DNA of 64,000 bases. Source: Bradyrhizobium sp. AT1 (GTDB taxonomy: Bacteria > Pseudomonadota > Alphaproteobacteria > Rhizobiales > Xanthobacteraceae). Position 1 is the first letter of the stretch, and each line of letters begins with the position of its first letter. Location of the stretch: the NCBI RefSeq assembly GCF_001590795.1, contig NZ_JXDL01000001.1, positions 4,515,494 to 4,579,493 of the forward strand, in the 5' to 3' direction. Made by a program: the position numbers and the translations under genes. This document shows, one piece after another, positions 34,114 to 43,469 of the stretch. The notes beneath the pieces are model-generated. The model was not told where the DNA came from and searched no databases. It saw only the letters and a list, made by a program, of their open reading frames with translations.

Positions 34114-34926
34114 ATGAGCACCTATAAAGACATCGGCGTCGAGAAAGTCGGACACGTCGGCACCATCGAGATCCGCCGCCCGCCGCTGAACTTCTTCGAC
34201 ATCTCGCTGATCAACCAGATCGCGGACGCGCTCGACGAGTTCGATCGCGACATCGAGATCCGCGCCTCCGTTCTCTCGGCGCAAGGCAAGGCGTTCTGCG
34301 CCGGCGCCAACTTCCAGGACCCGGCGCGGCAGGCGCAGGAAGCGCGCGAGGCTGACAAGAAAGGCGATCCCGCCGACAATCTCGGCCCGATCAACCATCT
34401 CTACATCCAGGCCGTGCGCATCTTCCGCGCCAAGAAGCCGATCGTTGCCGCCGTGCAGGGCGCCGCGATCGGCGGCGGATTGGGCCTCGCGGTGTCGGCG
34501 GATTTCCGCGTCACCTGCCCCGAAGCGCGCTTCTCCGCGAATTTCACCAAGCTCGGCTTCCATCCCGGCTTCGGCCTGACGACGACGCTGCCGGAGCTGA
34601 TCGGCAAGAACAACGCCGAGCTGATGTTCTACACCAGCCGCCGCGTCACCGGCGAAGAGGCGTACAAATGGGGCCTCGCCAACGAGCTGGTGCCGCAGGA
34701 CCAGGTCAAGGCAGCCGCGATGAAGCTCGCCGGCGAGATCGCAGAATGCTCCCCGCTCGGCCTGCTCTCCACCCGCGCCACCATGCGCAACGGGCTCGCC
34801 GACCGCGTCATGGCCGCGACCAATCACGAGCTCGAAGAGCAGACCAGGTTGCGCGCCACGGAAGATTTCAAGGAAGGCGTGAAGGCCACGGAAGAACGGC
34901 GCGCGGCGAACTTCAAGGGACGGTAG
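34114..34926 (+). CDS. Enoyl-CoA hydratase/isomerase
   Basis: A 270-residue crotonase with the oxyanion-hole segments GKAFCAGANFQD and QGAAIGGGLGLAVSADFRV, and KLGFHPGFGLTTTLPELIG between them. It starts 15 bases after the dehydrogenase stop and completes the three-gene unit. It probably hydrates the enoyl-CoA made by the dehydrogenase pair. Confidence 0.9.
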   Translation: MSTYKDIGVEKVGHVGTIEIRRPPLNFFDISLINQIADALDEFDRDIEIRASVLSAQGKAFCAGANFQDPARQAQEAREADKKGDPADNLGPINHLYIQAVRIFRAKKPIVAAVQGAAIGGGLGLAVSADFRVTCPEARFSANFTKLGFHPGFGLTTTLPELIGKNNAELMFYTSRRVTGEEAYKWGLANELVPQDQVKAAAMKLAGEIAECSPLGLLSTRATMRNGLADRVMAATNHELEEQTRLRATEDFKEGVKATEERRAANFKGR

Positions 34927-34961
34927 TCAGCGCATTGCACTGGCGCCGCTACATTCTCCCC

Positions 34962-35096
34962 TGTCGTCCCTGCGAACGCAGGGACCCATAACCACAGGAA
35001 GAGGTTGTCGCGTAAAGCTGGTCACTACGAGTCTTCGCCAAACTACTCCCTGAGGCTATGGGTCCCGGATCTGCGCTTCGCTTGTCCGGGACGACA
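34962..35096. repeat. REP-like palindromic repeat, long form
   Basis: The outer arms are TGTCGTCCC and GGGACGACA, and the inner parts GGGACCCATA/TATGGGTCCC are complementary. The centre of roughly 75 bases is not palindromic. It lies between the convergent hydratase and VOC genes. Confidence 0.7.
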
Positions 35097-35116
35097 GCGG
35101 TAGGTGAGGCAACCGC

Positions 35117-35872
35117 TCAAGCCACAAGCCGAAACGTCACCCCGCCCAGCAGAAACTCGTTGCCCGCCACCGCGTGCCCCTTCGCTCGCGCCGCATGCAG
35201 CACGCGCGCGACGTCAGTCACCCGAAACTCCAGCGCGCTCATGATTTCGCTGGCGCCCTTGACGAAACGGAAGGTCGCGTTGGGCAGCTTCAACTCGGAA
35301 CCATCAGCCGCAATTCCGATGATCTTGCCCCAATGCGCCGCCAAGCCGTGCGGATCCGGGCTTTGCATCTCCACCGCGACAAGCGCGTGCGTCACGTCCT
35401 TCCGGATGAACTTCTGCCAATCCGGCCCCGCGGGCGGATACGCGCCCAGAATGTCGTCGCTGCCTTCGGTGTGGTTGAACTCGATGAAGGCGGCGCGGCA
35501 GTCGCGGGGGTGGAGCTGCACGCCGTGATAGGGCGCGTGGTCGATGACGTTGGCGGTGCGCACGCCAAGCGCATTGGCGTTGCGGCCGCGCTCGTCGGGA
35601 TCATTGCAGCAGAAGATCGCCATATAGCCGCCGCGACCGCCGGTCTTCTCGATGAAGCGGCCGGCCGTGGTACCGTCCTGGAAGGGTGCGACCACCTCCA
35701 GCATGATCGTGTCGACGGGCAGCAGCGCATTCTCCAGGCCGTATTTCGCGACATTGCCGTCCCGGTAGCAGACGGCGAGACCCATGATCTCCGCGATGTC
35801 GGAGATCACAGGCGCGAGCTGCGGCGCGACCAGGCAGATCTGCCGCAAGCGCATATAAGGCGCCACGGTCAT
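35117..35872 (-). CDS. VOC family (glyoxalase-like) protein
   Basis: A 251-residue protein with two vicinal-oxygen-chelate-like halves. The first carries RQICLVAPQLAPVISDIAEI and the strands TIMLEVVAPFQ and AIFCCNDPDERGR. The second starts near DVTHALVAVEMQSPDPHGLA and ends with EFLLGGVTFRLV. VOC proteins are metal-dependent isomerases or dioxygenases, or resistance proteins; this one is unassigned. The ATG at 35872 overlaps the hydratase stop by 4 bases (ATGA, 35869-35872), so the pair is translationally coupled. A longer apparent frame upstream belongs to the frameshifted hydratase N-terminus. Confidence 0.8.
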   Translation of the reverse strand: MTVAPYMRLRQICLVAPQLAPVISDIAEIMGLAVCYRDGNVAKYGLENALLPVDTIMLEVVAPFQDGTTAGRFIEKTGGRGGYMAIFCCNDPDERGRNANALGVRTANVIDHAPYHGVQLHPRDCRAAFIEFNHTEGSDDILGAYPPAGPDWQKFIRKDVTHALVAVEMQSPDPHGLAAHWGKIIGIAADGSELKLPNATFRFVKGASEIMSALEFRVTDVARVLHAARAKGHAVAGNEFLLGGVTFRLVA

Positions 35873-36658
35873 GCGCCCTTGAACGTCGGCTTGCGCTTCT
35901 CCACGAAGGCTTTTGCGGCCTCCTTGTGGTCCTCGGTGTCGCCGCAGCGGGTGTGATGGATCGCCTCGCCGTCGAAGCAATCCTCCAGCGCCAGATGCTC
36001 GGCATTGTTGATGTTGCGCTTGATGAAGCCGAGCGCGATCGACGGCCCCTGAGCCAGCGACAGCGCGAGCTCGTGCGCGGCGGCGTCGATCTCGGCGTCG
36101 GGCACGACCTTGGTCACCATGCCGATCGCGTGCGCCTCCTTCGCGGTCAGCACCGGCGACATCAGATAGAGCTCGCGCGCCCGCGCGCTGCCGAGCAGCT
36201 GGGTGAGGAAATAGGTGCCGCCGTAATCGCCGGAGAAGCCGACCTTGGCGAAGGCCGTGGTGATCTTGCAGGATTCGGATGCGATGCGCAGGTCGCAGGA
36301 CAGCGCCATCGACAGGCCCGCACCAGCCGCCGCACCGTCGAGCTGCGCCACCACGGGCTTCGGCATCTGGTGCAGGATGCGCGAGACCTCCATGCCGCGG
36401 CGCAGGTTCGCCATCTTCACTTCGAACGGCAGCGGCGCGCGGCCGGCCGCCATCGATTTGACGTCGCCGCCGACGCAGAACGAGCCGCCGGCACCCTTGA
36501 ACAGCACGGCGCGCACCTCGGGATCGTCGGCGGCGCGGCGCGCCGCTTCGACCAATCCTGCGACCATTTCGGGATTGAGCGCGTTCTTCCGCTCCGGGCT
36601 GGTTCATCGTGATGGTGAGCAGCCCGCCTTCGAGCTCTTGCAGGACCATGTCGTTCAT
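35869..36658 (-). pseudogene. Enoyl-CoA hydratase gene with a one-base frameshift near its start
   Basis: The intact frame 35869-36567 encodes a crotonase body (FCVGGDVKSMAAG, LDGAAAGAGLSMALSCDLRI, VGFSGDYGGTYFLTQLLG). The natural N-terminus (MNDMVLQELEGGLLTITMNQP) starts at ATG 36658 but is in another frame. Near 36596-36598 three C bases on the reverse strand break the frame; with two, the protein would read NQPERKNALNPEMVAG, as expected of the family. The total length of 790 bases is 263 codons plus one. It is either a recent inactivating insertion or a sequencing error. A shorter product from an internal start at 36567 would lack the first strands. Confidence 0.75.
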
Positions 36659-36685
36659 GGGGGCGTCTCCTTGTTGTTTTGCTCC

Positions 36686-36787
36686 GTCATTCCGGGGCGC
36701 GCCTTGGCGCGAACCCGGAATCCATTTCTCGACCGTCACTGGCGCCCGATGGATCCCGGGCTCTCGCTTCGCGAGCCCCGGGATGAC
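36686..36787. repeat. REP-like palindromic repeat
   Basis: GTCATTCCGGGGCGCGCCTT...CCCGGAATCCAT is followed by ATGGATCCCGGGCTCTCGCT...CCCCGGGATGAC, complementary overall with some mismatches. It is of the same class as 49242-49345. It separates the hydratase start from the receptor gene 3' end. Confidence 0.75.
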
Positions 36788-36830
36788 GACCTATTGTTGG
36801 GCGCGCTTGTCGTCACAACGACTCACGCCG

Positions 36831-38039
36831 TCACTTCTTCACCAGCGGGCAGCGCGACTGCTCGAGCGGCTGGAAGGCTTCGCTGCCGGGCACGGTGGCG
36901 AGCAGCTTGTAATCGTCCCAGCGGCCCTTGGATTCCGAGGGCTTCTTCACCTCGAACAGATACATGTCGTGGATCATGCGGCCGTCCTCGCGGATCTTGC
37001 CGTTCTTGGCGAAGAAGTCGTTGATCGGCGTTTCCTTCATCACCTTGATCACGGCGGCCGCGTCGGTCGTGCCGGCCGCCTTCACGGCTTTCAGGTAATG
37101 CGTAATGGAGGAGTAGACGCCGGCCTGGGCCGAAGTCGGCGGCCGCTTCACGCGCTCCTGAAAGCGCTTGGAGAAGGCGCGCGTCTCGTCATTCATATCC
37201 CAGTAGAACGCTTCCGCCAGCAACAGCCCCTGCGCGGTCTCCAGCCCGATCGAGTCGATGTCGGTGACGAAGGCGAGCAGCGGCGAGACCTTCTGGCCGC
37301 CCTTGGTAATGCCGAACTCGGCCGCCTGCTTGATGGCATTGACGGTGTCGCCGCCGGCGTTGGCGAGCCCGATCACCTTGGCCTTGGACGCCTGCGCCTG
37401 CAGCAGGAAGGAGGAGAAGTCCGAGGTATTGAGCGGATGGCGCACGCTGCCCAGCACCTTGCCGCCGGTCTTGGTGACGACGGCACTGGTGTCCTTTTCC
37501 AGATCCTGGCCGAAGGCGTAATCGGCGGTGAGGAAGAACCAGGTGTCGAGGCCGGTCTTCACGGCCGCGAGGCCGGTCACGTTGGCCTGGCCATAGGTGT
37601 CGAACACGTAGTGGATGGTGTAGGGGCCGCAGGCTTCGTTGGTGAGACGGATCGAGCCCGGACCGTTGAACATGATGATCTTGTTGCGCGCCTTGGCGAT
37701 CTCGCCGGCCGCCAGCGCGGTCGCGGAGGCCGCGACGTCGTAGATCATCTCGACGCCCTGGTTGTCGAGCATGTCGCGGGCGATGTTGGCGGAGAGGTCG
37801 GCCTTGTTTTGATGGTCGGCCGCGAGCACCTGGATCTTGCGTCCGAGCACCTCGCCGCCAAAATCCTCAACAGCCATCTTGGCCGCAGTCTCGCTGCCGG
37901 GGCCGGTGATGTCGGCATAGAGGCTCGACATGTCCAGGATGCCGCCGATCTTGAGCGGTGGCTTGTCCTGGGCCTGCGCGGCGGCGCTCGCACTCAATGC
38001 AAACGCAGCGGCAAAGATGCCCGACATAATGTGCTTCAT
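36831..38039 (-). CDS. Branched-chain amino acid-type ABC transporter substrate-binding protein
   Basis: A 402-residue LivJ-type receptor with a signal peptide (MKHIMSGIFAAAFALSASAA...), then LKIGGILDMSSLYADITGPG, VLAADHQNKADLSANIARDM, TADYAFGQDLEKD and SVRHPLNTSDFSSFLLQAQA. It is a paralogue of the receptor at 16095-17312, with very similar layout and C-terminus (SRCPLVKK against SDCPLIRK). No permease or ATPase genes are adjacent, so transport must use components encoded elsewhere. Beta-oxidation genes on the left suggest uptake of an aromatic or acyl substrate, but this is inference. Confidence 0.88.
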   Translation of the reverse strand: MKHIMSGIFAAAFALSASAAAQAQDKPPLKIGGILDMSSLYADITGPGSETAAKMAVEDFGGEVLGRKIQVLAADHQNKADLSANIARDMLDNQGVEMIYDVAASATALAAGEIAKARNKIIMFNGPGSIRLTNEACGPYTIHYVFDTYGQANVTGLAAVKTGLDTWFFLTADYAFGQDLEKDTSAVVTKTGGKVLGSVRHPLNTSDFSSFLLQAQASKAKVIGLANAGGDTVNAIKQAAEFGITKGGQKVSPLLAFVTDIDSIGLETAQGLLLAEAFYWDMNDETRAFSKRFQERVKRPPTSAQAGVYSSITHYLKAVKAAGTTDAAAVIKVMKETPINDFFAKNGKIREDGRMIHDMYLFEVKKPSESKGRWDDYKLLATVPGSEAFQPLEQSRCPLVKK

Positions 38040-38369
38040 GGAAAAGACCTCCCGTTATCGCCTGTCTCTGAATGGCGGCTTCGTTATTGGTGTTGCCGCA
38101 ATCATGCCGCATGCGCAACAGCGCAGCAAGCACGAGGTGCGATGAAGATGAATGATCATTGCGCGCTTTCCGCAAAGCGGAATGGCGAGAAGACGCAAAA
38201 TGTTTCCGCGTCACTGCGAGCGCAGCGAAGCAATCCAGAGTCTTCCGCGGATGGACTCCGGGCTGCTTCGTCGCTCCGGTCTTCGTAATGACGGAGCGCG
38301 AGGAAAGCGTCTTCGCGAAGCGCTACACTTGAGGTAAAGCTAGAGCGTAACGCAACCTCTCCGGGTCAC
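38040..38369. other. Intergenic region with promoter space and one REP-like repeat
   Basis: It holds the receptor promoter region and, at 38210-38292, a repeat of the form GTCACTGCGAGCGCAGCGAA ... TCTTCGTAATGAC with partly complementary ends. Nothing else is recognised. Confidence 0.5.
38210..38292. repeat. REP-like repeat, GCGAAGCAATCC class
   Basis: The ends GTCACTGCGAGCG and TCGTAATGAC, with inner GAAGCAATCCAGAG and CTCCGGGCTGCTTCG, form an interrupted palindrome. This is a different class from the CCGGGG-type repeats elsewhere in the window. Confidence 0.6.
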
Positions 38370-39140
38370 GTGACGCGACTGTTTCATATCATCGTCGTCT
38401 TCCTCATTGCCGCGGCCGATGCCGCGTGCGCGGCACCGTGCCAATTCGAATCCCAAGGCGAAGGTCGCATCGCCACCATCGTCGACGCGCGCAGCGTCCG
38501 TCTCGATGACCGACGCGAGATCCGCCTCGCCGGCATAGAACCGACCCCGACGACGAAGCAGACGCTGACATCATTGCTCACCGGCCGCGACGTCACGCTC
38601 CGCAGCGCCGACGACTCGCCCGACCGCTACGGCCGGCAAGGCGCGCTGGTCTTCATCGGCGAGAGCGACACGTCCGTGCAGGCCATGCTGCTCGCTCAGG
38701 GCGACGCCATGGTCTCCGCCGAGATCACGGACAAGGACTGCGCCGCCGCCCTGATGGCGTCGGAAGCAGCGGCACGGCGCCAAAAAAAGGGCAGCTGGGC
38801 TGACCCGTCGGCCATAAAAAACGCGGAAAGTCCGGACGATATTTTGGCGGGGATCGGGCGTTTTATGGTGGTCGAGGGCAAAGTCCTGTCGGTCCGGCAA
38901 GCTGGGGCAATGACCTACCTCAACTTCGGACGAAGCTGGACACGTGGCTTTACCGCGACTATTTCAAAGCGCACGCTGCCGGCGTTTGAAAGCGCCGGCA
39001 TATCCCTTAAGTCCTTGGAAAATAGACGTATTCGAGTCCGGGGCTGGGTCGAGGGGAATACGGGGCCGCGGATCGATGTGCGGCTCATAGGGCAAGTCGA
39101 GTTGCTGGGCGCAAACGAGCCGACAGGGGAAAGGCCCTAA
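38370..39140 (+). CDS. Exported thermonuclease (SNase-like) family protein
   Basis: A 256-residue protein with a signal peptide (FHIIVVFLIAAADAACA). An SNase-like domain at about residues 35-150 contains VDARSVRLDDRREIRLAGIE and DDSPDRYGRQGALVFIGESD. The usual active-site Arg/Glu pattern of thermonuclease (RLxGIDxPE, Y-R-LA) is only partly kept: RLAGIEPTP is present and DRYGR substitutes for the second motif. A C-terminal OB-like region (RIRVRGWVEGNTGPRIDV) follows. Nuclease activity is therefore uncertain. It starts with GTG and is followed 27 bases later by the M48 protease gene. Confidence 0.75.
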   Translation: MTRLFHIIVVFLIAAADAACAAPCQFESQGEGRIATIVDARSVRLDDRREIRLAGIEPTPTTKQTLTSLLTGRDVTLRSADDSPDRYGRQGALVFIGESDTSVQAMLLAQGDAMVSAEITDKDCAAALMASEAAARRQKKGSWADPSAIKNAESPDDILAGIGRFMVVEGKVLSVRQAGAMTYLNFGRSWTRGFTATISKRTLPAFESAGISLKSLENRRIRVRGWVEGNTGPRIDVRLIGQVELLGANEPTGERP

Positions 39141-39167
39141 CGAGGGGCCAGGCACGGGTTAAGCGAC

Positions 39168-40667
39168 GTGAATGGGGTGCTAGAACGGCACGTACGGAAC
39201 GAAGGCCGCTGCCTGCGGGCGGCGCCGGCCGCGCTTTGCCTCGTGCTGGGCACGGCGCTGGCGGGCTGCGGCGACATGGGCCGGTTCCAGACCGCCGCTG
39301 TTCCTGCGACCGTCGCCATGCCGAAGCCGAAGCCGGCCGTCGCCCAGACCCCCGCCACCGAGAAGGAGCACGAGCGCATCCTGGCGAGCTATGGCGGCGC
39401 CTATGACGATCCCCGGCTCGAATCGCTCGTCAGCAAGACCGTCGACCGGCTCGTCGCGGCCTCCGATCGGCCCGACCAGGGCTACAAGGTCACCATCCTC
39501 AATTCCGGCGCGGTGAACGCCTTCGCGCTGCCGAACGGCCAGCTCTATGTCACGCGCGGCCTGCTTGCGCTCGCCAGCGACACCTCGGAATTGTCCTCCG
39601 TGCTCAGCCATGAAATGGCGCATGTGCTGTCCAAGCACGCCGCGATGCGCGAGGACCAGGCGCGCCAGGCCGCGATCGTCACCCGCGTCGTCACCGACAT
39701 GAGCAACGATCCTGATCTCACCGCGCTCGCGCTGGCCAAGACCAAGCTCACAATGGCGAGCTTTTCGCGCAAGCAGGAATTCGAGGCCGACGGCATCGGT
39801 GTCGGTATCTCCGCCAAGGCGCATTTCGACCCCTATGGTGCGGCGCGCTTCCTCTCGGCGATGGAGCGCAATGCCGAGCTGAAGGCCGGCAAGTCTTCGC
39901 TCGACCCGCGCGCGCAGGATTTCACCTCCTCGCACCCGGCGACCCCGGAGCGCGTCCAGAACGCGCAGACCATCGCGCGGCAATATACGGCGCCTGAAGG
40001 TGCCGAGCGCGACCGCGAGAGCTATCTCGCGGCGATCGACAACCTCGTCTACGGCGAAGACCCCAGCGAAGGTTTCGTGCGCGGACGCAGATTCCTGCAT
40101 CCCAAGCTCGGCTTCACCTTCCAGGCGCCGGACAATTTCACGCTCGACAACACCGCCCAGGCCGTGATCGGCGTGCGCGAAGGCGGCGCACAGGCGATGC
40201 GCTTCGACGTGGTGCGCGTGCCGGCCGAGCAGTCGCTCGGCGACTACCTGAATTCCGGCTGGATGGAGGGCGTCGAGAAGGCGTCCACCGAAGACCTCAC
40301 CATCAACGGCTTCCCGGCCGCGTCCGCCACCGCCAAGGGCGACCAGTGGCAGTTCAAGGTCTATGCGCTGCGCTTCGGCAGCGACGTCTATCGCTTCATC
40401 TTCGCGACCAGGCAGAAATCGACCGAGAGCGAGCGCAACGCGCGCGAGACCGTCAATTCGTTCCGCAGACTGACGTTGGAGGAGATCCAGGCCGCCCGCC
40501 CGCTGCGCATCAAGGTTATCACCGTGCAGCCCGGCGACACCGTGGAGTCGCTGTCCCACCGCATGGCCGGCGTCGATCATCCCGCCGAGCGTTTCCGCGT
40601 GCTGAACGGTCTCGACCGCACCGCGCAGGTGAAGGTGCGCGATCGCGTGAAGATCGTGGCGGATTGA
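39168..40667 (+). CDS. M48 family metalloprotease, lipoprotein, with C-terminal LysM-like domain
   Basis: A 499-residue zinc protease. The lipobox is LAGC (Cys34), so it is probably anchored in the outer membrane like BepA. The zinc motif HEMAH is at 148-152 (LSSVLSHEMAHVLSKHAAM), with the third ligand in QEFEADGIGV at about 205. A SSHPATPERVQNA segment follows. The last 55 residues (KVITVQPGDTVESLSHRMAG ... VKVRDRVKIV) resemble a LysM peptidoglycan-binding repeat. It likely handles outer-membrane protein quality control. It starts with GTG and probably shares a transcript with the SNase-like gene. Confidence 0.87.
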   Translation: MNGVLERHVRNEGRCLRAAPAALCLVLGTALAGCGDMGRFQTAAVPATVAMPKPKPAVAQTPATEKEHERILASYGGAYDDPRLESLVSKTVDRLVAASDRPDQGYKVTILNSGAVNAFALPNGQLYVTRGLLALASDTSELSSVLSHEMAHVLSKHAAMREDQARQAAIVTRVVTDMSNDPDLTALALAKTKLTMASFSRKQEFEADGIGVGISAKAHFDPYGAARFLSAMERNAELKAGKSSLDPRAQDFTSSHPATPERVQNAQTIARQYTAPEGAERDRESYLAAIDNLVYGEDPSEGFVRGRRFLHPKLGFTFQAPDNFTLDNTAQAVIGVREGGAQAMRFDVVRVPAEQSLGDYLNSGWMEGVEKASTEDLTINGFPAASATAKGDQWQFKVYALRFGSDVYRFIFATRQKSTESERNARETVNSFRRLTLEEIQAARPLRIKVITVQPGDTVESLSHRMAGVDHPAERFRVLNGLDRTAQVKVRDRVKIVAD

Positions 40668-40683
40668 GGCTGCAGATTTCTGC

Positions 40684-40768
40684 GTAGCCCGGATGGAGCG
40701 CAGCGCAATCCGGGATTCGTGCGCGCTGCAACGCTGTCCCGGATTACGCTACGCTCCATCCGGGCTAC
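40684..40768. repeat. REP-like palindromic repeat
   Basis: A near-perfect interrupted palindrome, GTAGCCCGGATGGAGCG ... CGCTCCATCCGGGCTAC, lies between the convergent M48 and MFS genes. It is the same class as 3893-3962. Confidence 0.8.
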
Positions 40769-40787
40769 AGACGACGTGTTGGCTTGC

Positions 40788-42116
40788 CTAACCGCCCGCG
40801 TCCATGTCGCCCTTCTCGCGCTGGCCGCTGAGCCAGAGCGCGAGCAAGGTCCAGAACGCGCCGGACAACAGATACGCGCCCGAAGCGATGACGCCGAGAT
40901 TAGTGGCGAGCAGCAGCGCGACCAGCGGCGCGAAGCCGGCGCCGAACAGCCAGGCCATGTCCGAGGTCAGCGCAGATGCCGTGTAGCGGTACGTCTGCTT
41001 GAAGTTCGAGGCAATCGCGCCGGAGGACTGGCCGAAGGACAGGCCGAGCAGAATGAAGCCGATCACCATGTAGATGGTCTCGCCGAACGCGCCGGCGTCG
41101 AGCAACTGGGGGGCAAAGCCGCTATAGATCGCAATCGCGATCGCCGAACCCATCAGCAGCGACTTGCGGCCGACGCGGTCGGCGATGATGCCGGAGACCA
41201 CGATCGCGCCGACGCCGAACACGGCGGCGACGATCTCGATGATCAGGAAGCGCACCGGGCTTTCGCGCGTGAACAGGAACACCCAGGACAACGGAAACAC
41301 CGTGACCATGTGGAACAGCGCAAAGCTCGCCAGCGGCGCGAACGCGCCCAGCATGATGTTCTGGCCTTCGCGCGCGACCGTCTCGGAGATGCGCGCCGGC
41401 TGCAATTCGCGGGTTTCGAACAGCGACGAATATTCCTCCGTCGTTACCATGCGCAGGCGCGCGAACAGCGCCACGACGTTGATGGCGAATGCGACGAAGA
41501 ACGGATAGCGCCAGCCCCAGTCGAAGAAATCGTCGGCCGAAAGATTGCCGGCGAAATAGGCGAACAACGCGCTCGCCACGATCAGCCCGAGCGGCGCTCC
41601 GAGCTGCGGCACCATCGCGTACCAGCCGCGCTTGGAGGGCGGCGCGTTCAGCGCCAGCAGCGAAGCCATGCCGTCCCAGGCGCCGCCCCAGGCCAGACCC
41701 TGCGCGATGCGGGCCAATGCCAGCAACCAGATCGCGGCGACACCGATCTCGCTGTAGCCGGGCAGGAACGCCAGCGCGACTGTGGCAGTGCCGAGCAAAA
41801 ACAGCGCCGAGATCAGCTTGGCCGTCTTGCCGTAGGCACGGTCGACCGTCATGAAAATGACGGTGCCGATCGGACGGGCCATGAAGGCCAGCGCGAAGAT
41901 CATGAAGGAATAGAGCGTGCCGGTCAGCTCGCTCGCGAACGGGAACACCAGGCGCGGGAACACGATCACCGAGGCGATCGCGAAGACGAAGAAGTCGAAG
42001 AATTCCGAGGTGCGGCCGATGATGACGCCGATGGCGATCTCGCCCGGACTGGCCTGGTCATGGCCATGCTCGCCCGAGTGGAGGTCTGCCATTGCGGGGG
42101 TCTGTGCCGTCGCCAT
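40788..42116 (-). CDS. MFS transporter, metabolite:H+ symporter (MHS) type
   Basis: A 442-residue transporter with about 12 membrane helices. Features of the MHS group are IGVIIGRTSEFFDFFVFAIA at the first helix, the loop FMARPIGTVIFMTVDRAYGK between helices 2 and 3, and the RIAQGLAWGGAWDGMASLLA helix. MHS proteins import organic acids such as shikimate, alpha-ketoglutarate or proline by proton symport. I use ATG 42116; the frame runs further upstream across a palindrome. It is divergent from the cyo operon. Confidence 0.87.
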   Translation of the reverse strand: MATAQTPAMADLHSGEHGHDQASPGEIAIGVIIGRTSEFFDFFVFAIASVIVFPRLVFPFASELTGTLYSFMIFALAFMARPIGTVIFMTVDRAYGKTAKLISALFLLGTATVALAFLPGYSEIGVAAIWLLALARIAQGLAWGGAWDGMASLLALNAPPSKRGWYAMVPQLGAPLGLIVASALFAYFAGNLSADDFFDWGWRYPFFVAFAINVVALFARLRMVTTEEYSSLFETRELQPARISETVAREGQNIMLGAFAPLASFALFHMVTVFPLSWVFLFTRESPVRFLIIEIVAAVFGVGAIVVSGIIADRVGRKSLLMGSAIAIAIYSGFAPQLLDAGAFGETIYMVIGFILLGLSFGQSSGAIASNFKQTYRYTASALTSDMAWLFGAGFAPLVALLLATNLGVIASGAYLLSGAFWTLLALWLSGQREKGDMDAGG

Positions 42117-42209
42117 GCGTGCGCCCTTAACGTCCTGAAAACCAAAGCCGACCACCCGGCGGGGCGCCAGGCGATCCCGCCCTGTCTGGCCCAACATCTT
42201 GCAGTGCAA

Positions 42210-42230
42210 CATTGGACAAATTGTCCAATG
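42210..42230. promoter_or_regulatory. Operator-like palindrome upstream of the cyo operon
   Basis: Two perfect 10-base arms, CATTGGACAA and TTGTCCAATG, flank one central base, between the MFS gene and cyoA starts. It is 68 bases before the cyoA start. The length and perfection of the repeat suggest a dimeric regulator; which one is unknown. Confidence 0.6.
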
Positions 42231-42297
42231 TCCGGATTGTTGCGCCGCAGCTACCCGTTGGCCCCGCAAAAGAAACTCATTCTCAAAGGCTCGGCCC

Positions 42298-43458
42298 GTG
42301 TCTCGTCTCAAGATCCTGGCGCTACTACCTCTGGCTGCCGCGCTCAGCGGCTGCGACTACGTCGTGCTGGCGCCAGCCGGCGACATCGCTGCCCAGCAGC
42401 GCGACCTCGTCATCATCTCCACCGTCCTGATGCTCCTGATCGTCGTCCCCGTGATGGCGCTGACGGTGCTGTTCGCCTGGCGCTACCGCCAGTCCAATAC
42501 CGAGGCCCGCTACGAGCCGGAATGGGATCACTCGACCGCGCTGGAGCTGGTGATCTGGTCGGCGCCGCTCTTGATCATCGTTTGCCTGGGCGCGCTGACC
42601 TGGATGGGCACGCATCTGCTGGACCCCTATCGCACCCTCGGCCGCATCCATGCCGACCGCGCCGTGGACCAGTCCAAGGCCCCGCTCGAGGTCGACGTCG
42701 TCGCGCTCGACTGGAAATGGCTCTTCATCTATCCCGACTACGGCATCGCCACCGTCAACGAGCTCGCAGCTCCCGTCGATCGACCGATCAACTTCCGCAT
42801 CACCGCGTCCTCGGTGATGAACTCGTTCTACATCCCCGCGCTCGCCGGCCAGATCTATGCGATGCCGGGCATGGAGACCAAGCTCCACGCCGTCGTCAAT
42901 CACGCCGGCACCTATAAGGGTTTCTCGGCGAATTACAGCGGCGCCGGCTTCTCCGGCATGCACTTCAACTTCCAGGGCCTCGACGACAAGGGCTTTGACG
43001 CCTGGGTCGCGCAGGCCAAGTCCGCCGGCGGCTCGCTCGGCCGCGCCGAGTATCTCCAGCTCGAAAAGCCGAGCCAGAACGAGCCGGTGCGCCGCTGGGG
43101 CACCGTCGATGCCGATCTCTACCGCCTGATCCTCAACATGTGCGTCGAGACCGGCAAGATGTGCCAGAGCGAGATGATGGCGATCGATGCCAAGGGCGGC
43201 GCCGGCCATCAGGCCCTGAACAACACCCTGCCGCTGGCCTACGACAAATACGCCCGTCGTGGCACCGCGCTTGGACCGGAGCCGAGCTTCGTCGCCGGCA
43301 CCTGCACGCCGGATGCGCCGCAGGGTCGAACCACGGCGTCGATCACGGCCCCCGTCGACACCGCGCCGCTCACCGGCGCCGGCCTGAAGCGGCCAAGCTT
43401 CACGCCGCTCAAGTCCTCGTCCTTCTTCCTCGGACAGCGTCCGAAGTCAGACTCCTAA
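42298..43458 (+). CDS. cyoA: Quinol oxidase subunit II
   Basis: A 386-residue subunit II of a bo3-type ubiquinol oxidase. The lipobox LSGC is near residue 18, and two membrane helices follow (LVIISTVLMLLIVVPVMALT; ELVIWSAPLLIIVCLGALTW). The periplasmic cupredoxin domain has VVALDWKWLFIYPDYGIATV and the HFNFQGLDDKGF region. The Cu-A ligands are absent, as expected for a quinol enzyme rather than a cytochrome c oxidase. It starts with GTG 42298 after AAAGG. It heads cyoABCD-SURF1-regB-regA. Confidence 0.92.
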   Translation: MSRLKILALLPLAAALSGCDYVVLAPAGDIAAQQRDLVIISTVLMLLIVVPVMALTVLFAWRYRQSNTEARYEPEWDHSTALELVIWSAPLLIIVCLGALTWMGTHLLDPYRTLGRIHADRAVDQSKAPLEVDVVALDWKWLFIYPDYGIATVNELAAPVDRPINFRITASSVMNSFYIPALAGQIYAMPGMETKLHAVVNHAGTYKGFSANYSGAGFSGMHFNFQGLDDKGFDAWVAQAKSAGGSLGRAEYLQLEKPSQNEPVRRWGTVDADLYRLILNMCVETGKMCQSEMMAIDAKGGAGHQALNNTLPLAYDKYARRGTALGPEPSFVAGTCTPDAPQGRTTASITAPVDTAPLTGAGLKRPSFTPLKSSSFFLGQRPKSDS

Positions 43459-43469
43459 AGAGAGTTCAC

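Noticed and set aside
32770..34827. 685-codon open frame on the reverse strand
   Set aside because: It is the antisense shadow of the acyl-CoA dehydrogenase and hydratase genes; the product is Arg/His/Asp-rich with no family features.
35873..36739. VOC protein extended to 540 residues
   Set aside because: The extra part is the hydratase gene read in the wrong frame; only its first 20 residues are real hydratase sequence, displaced by the frameshift.
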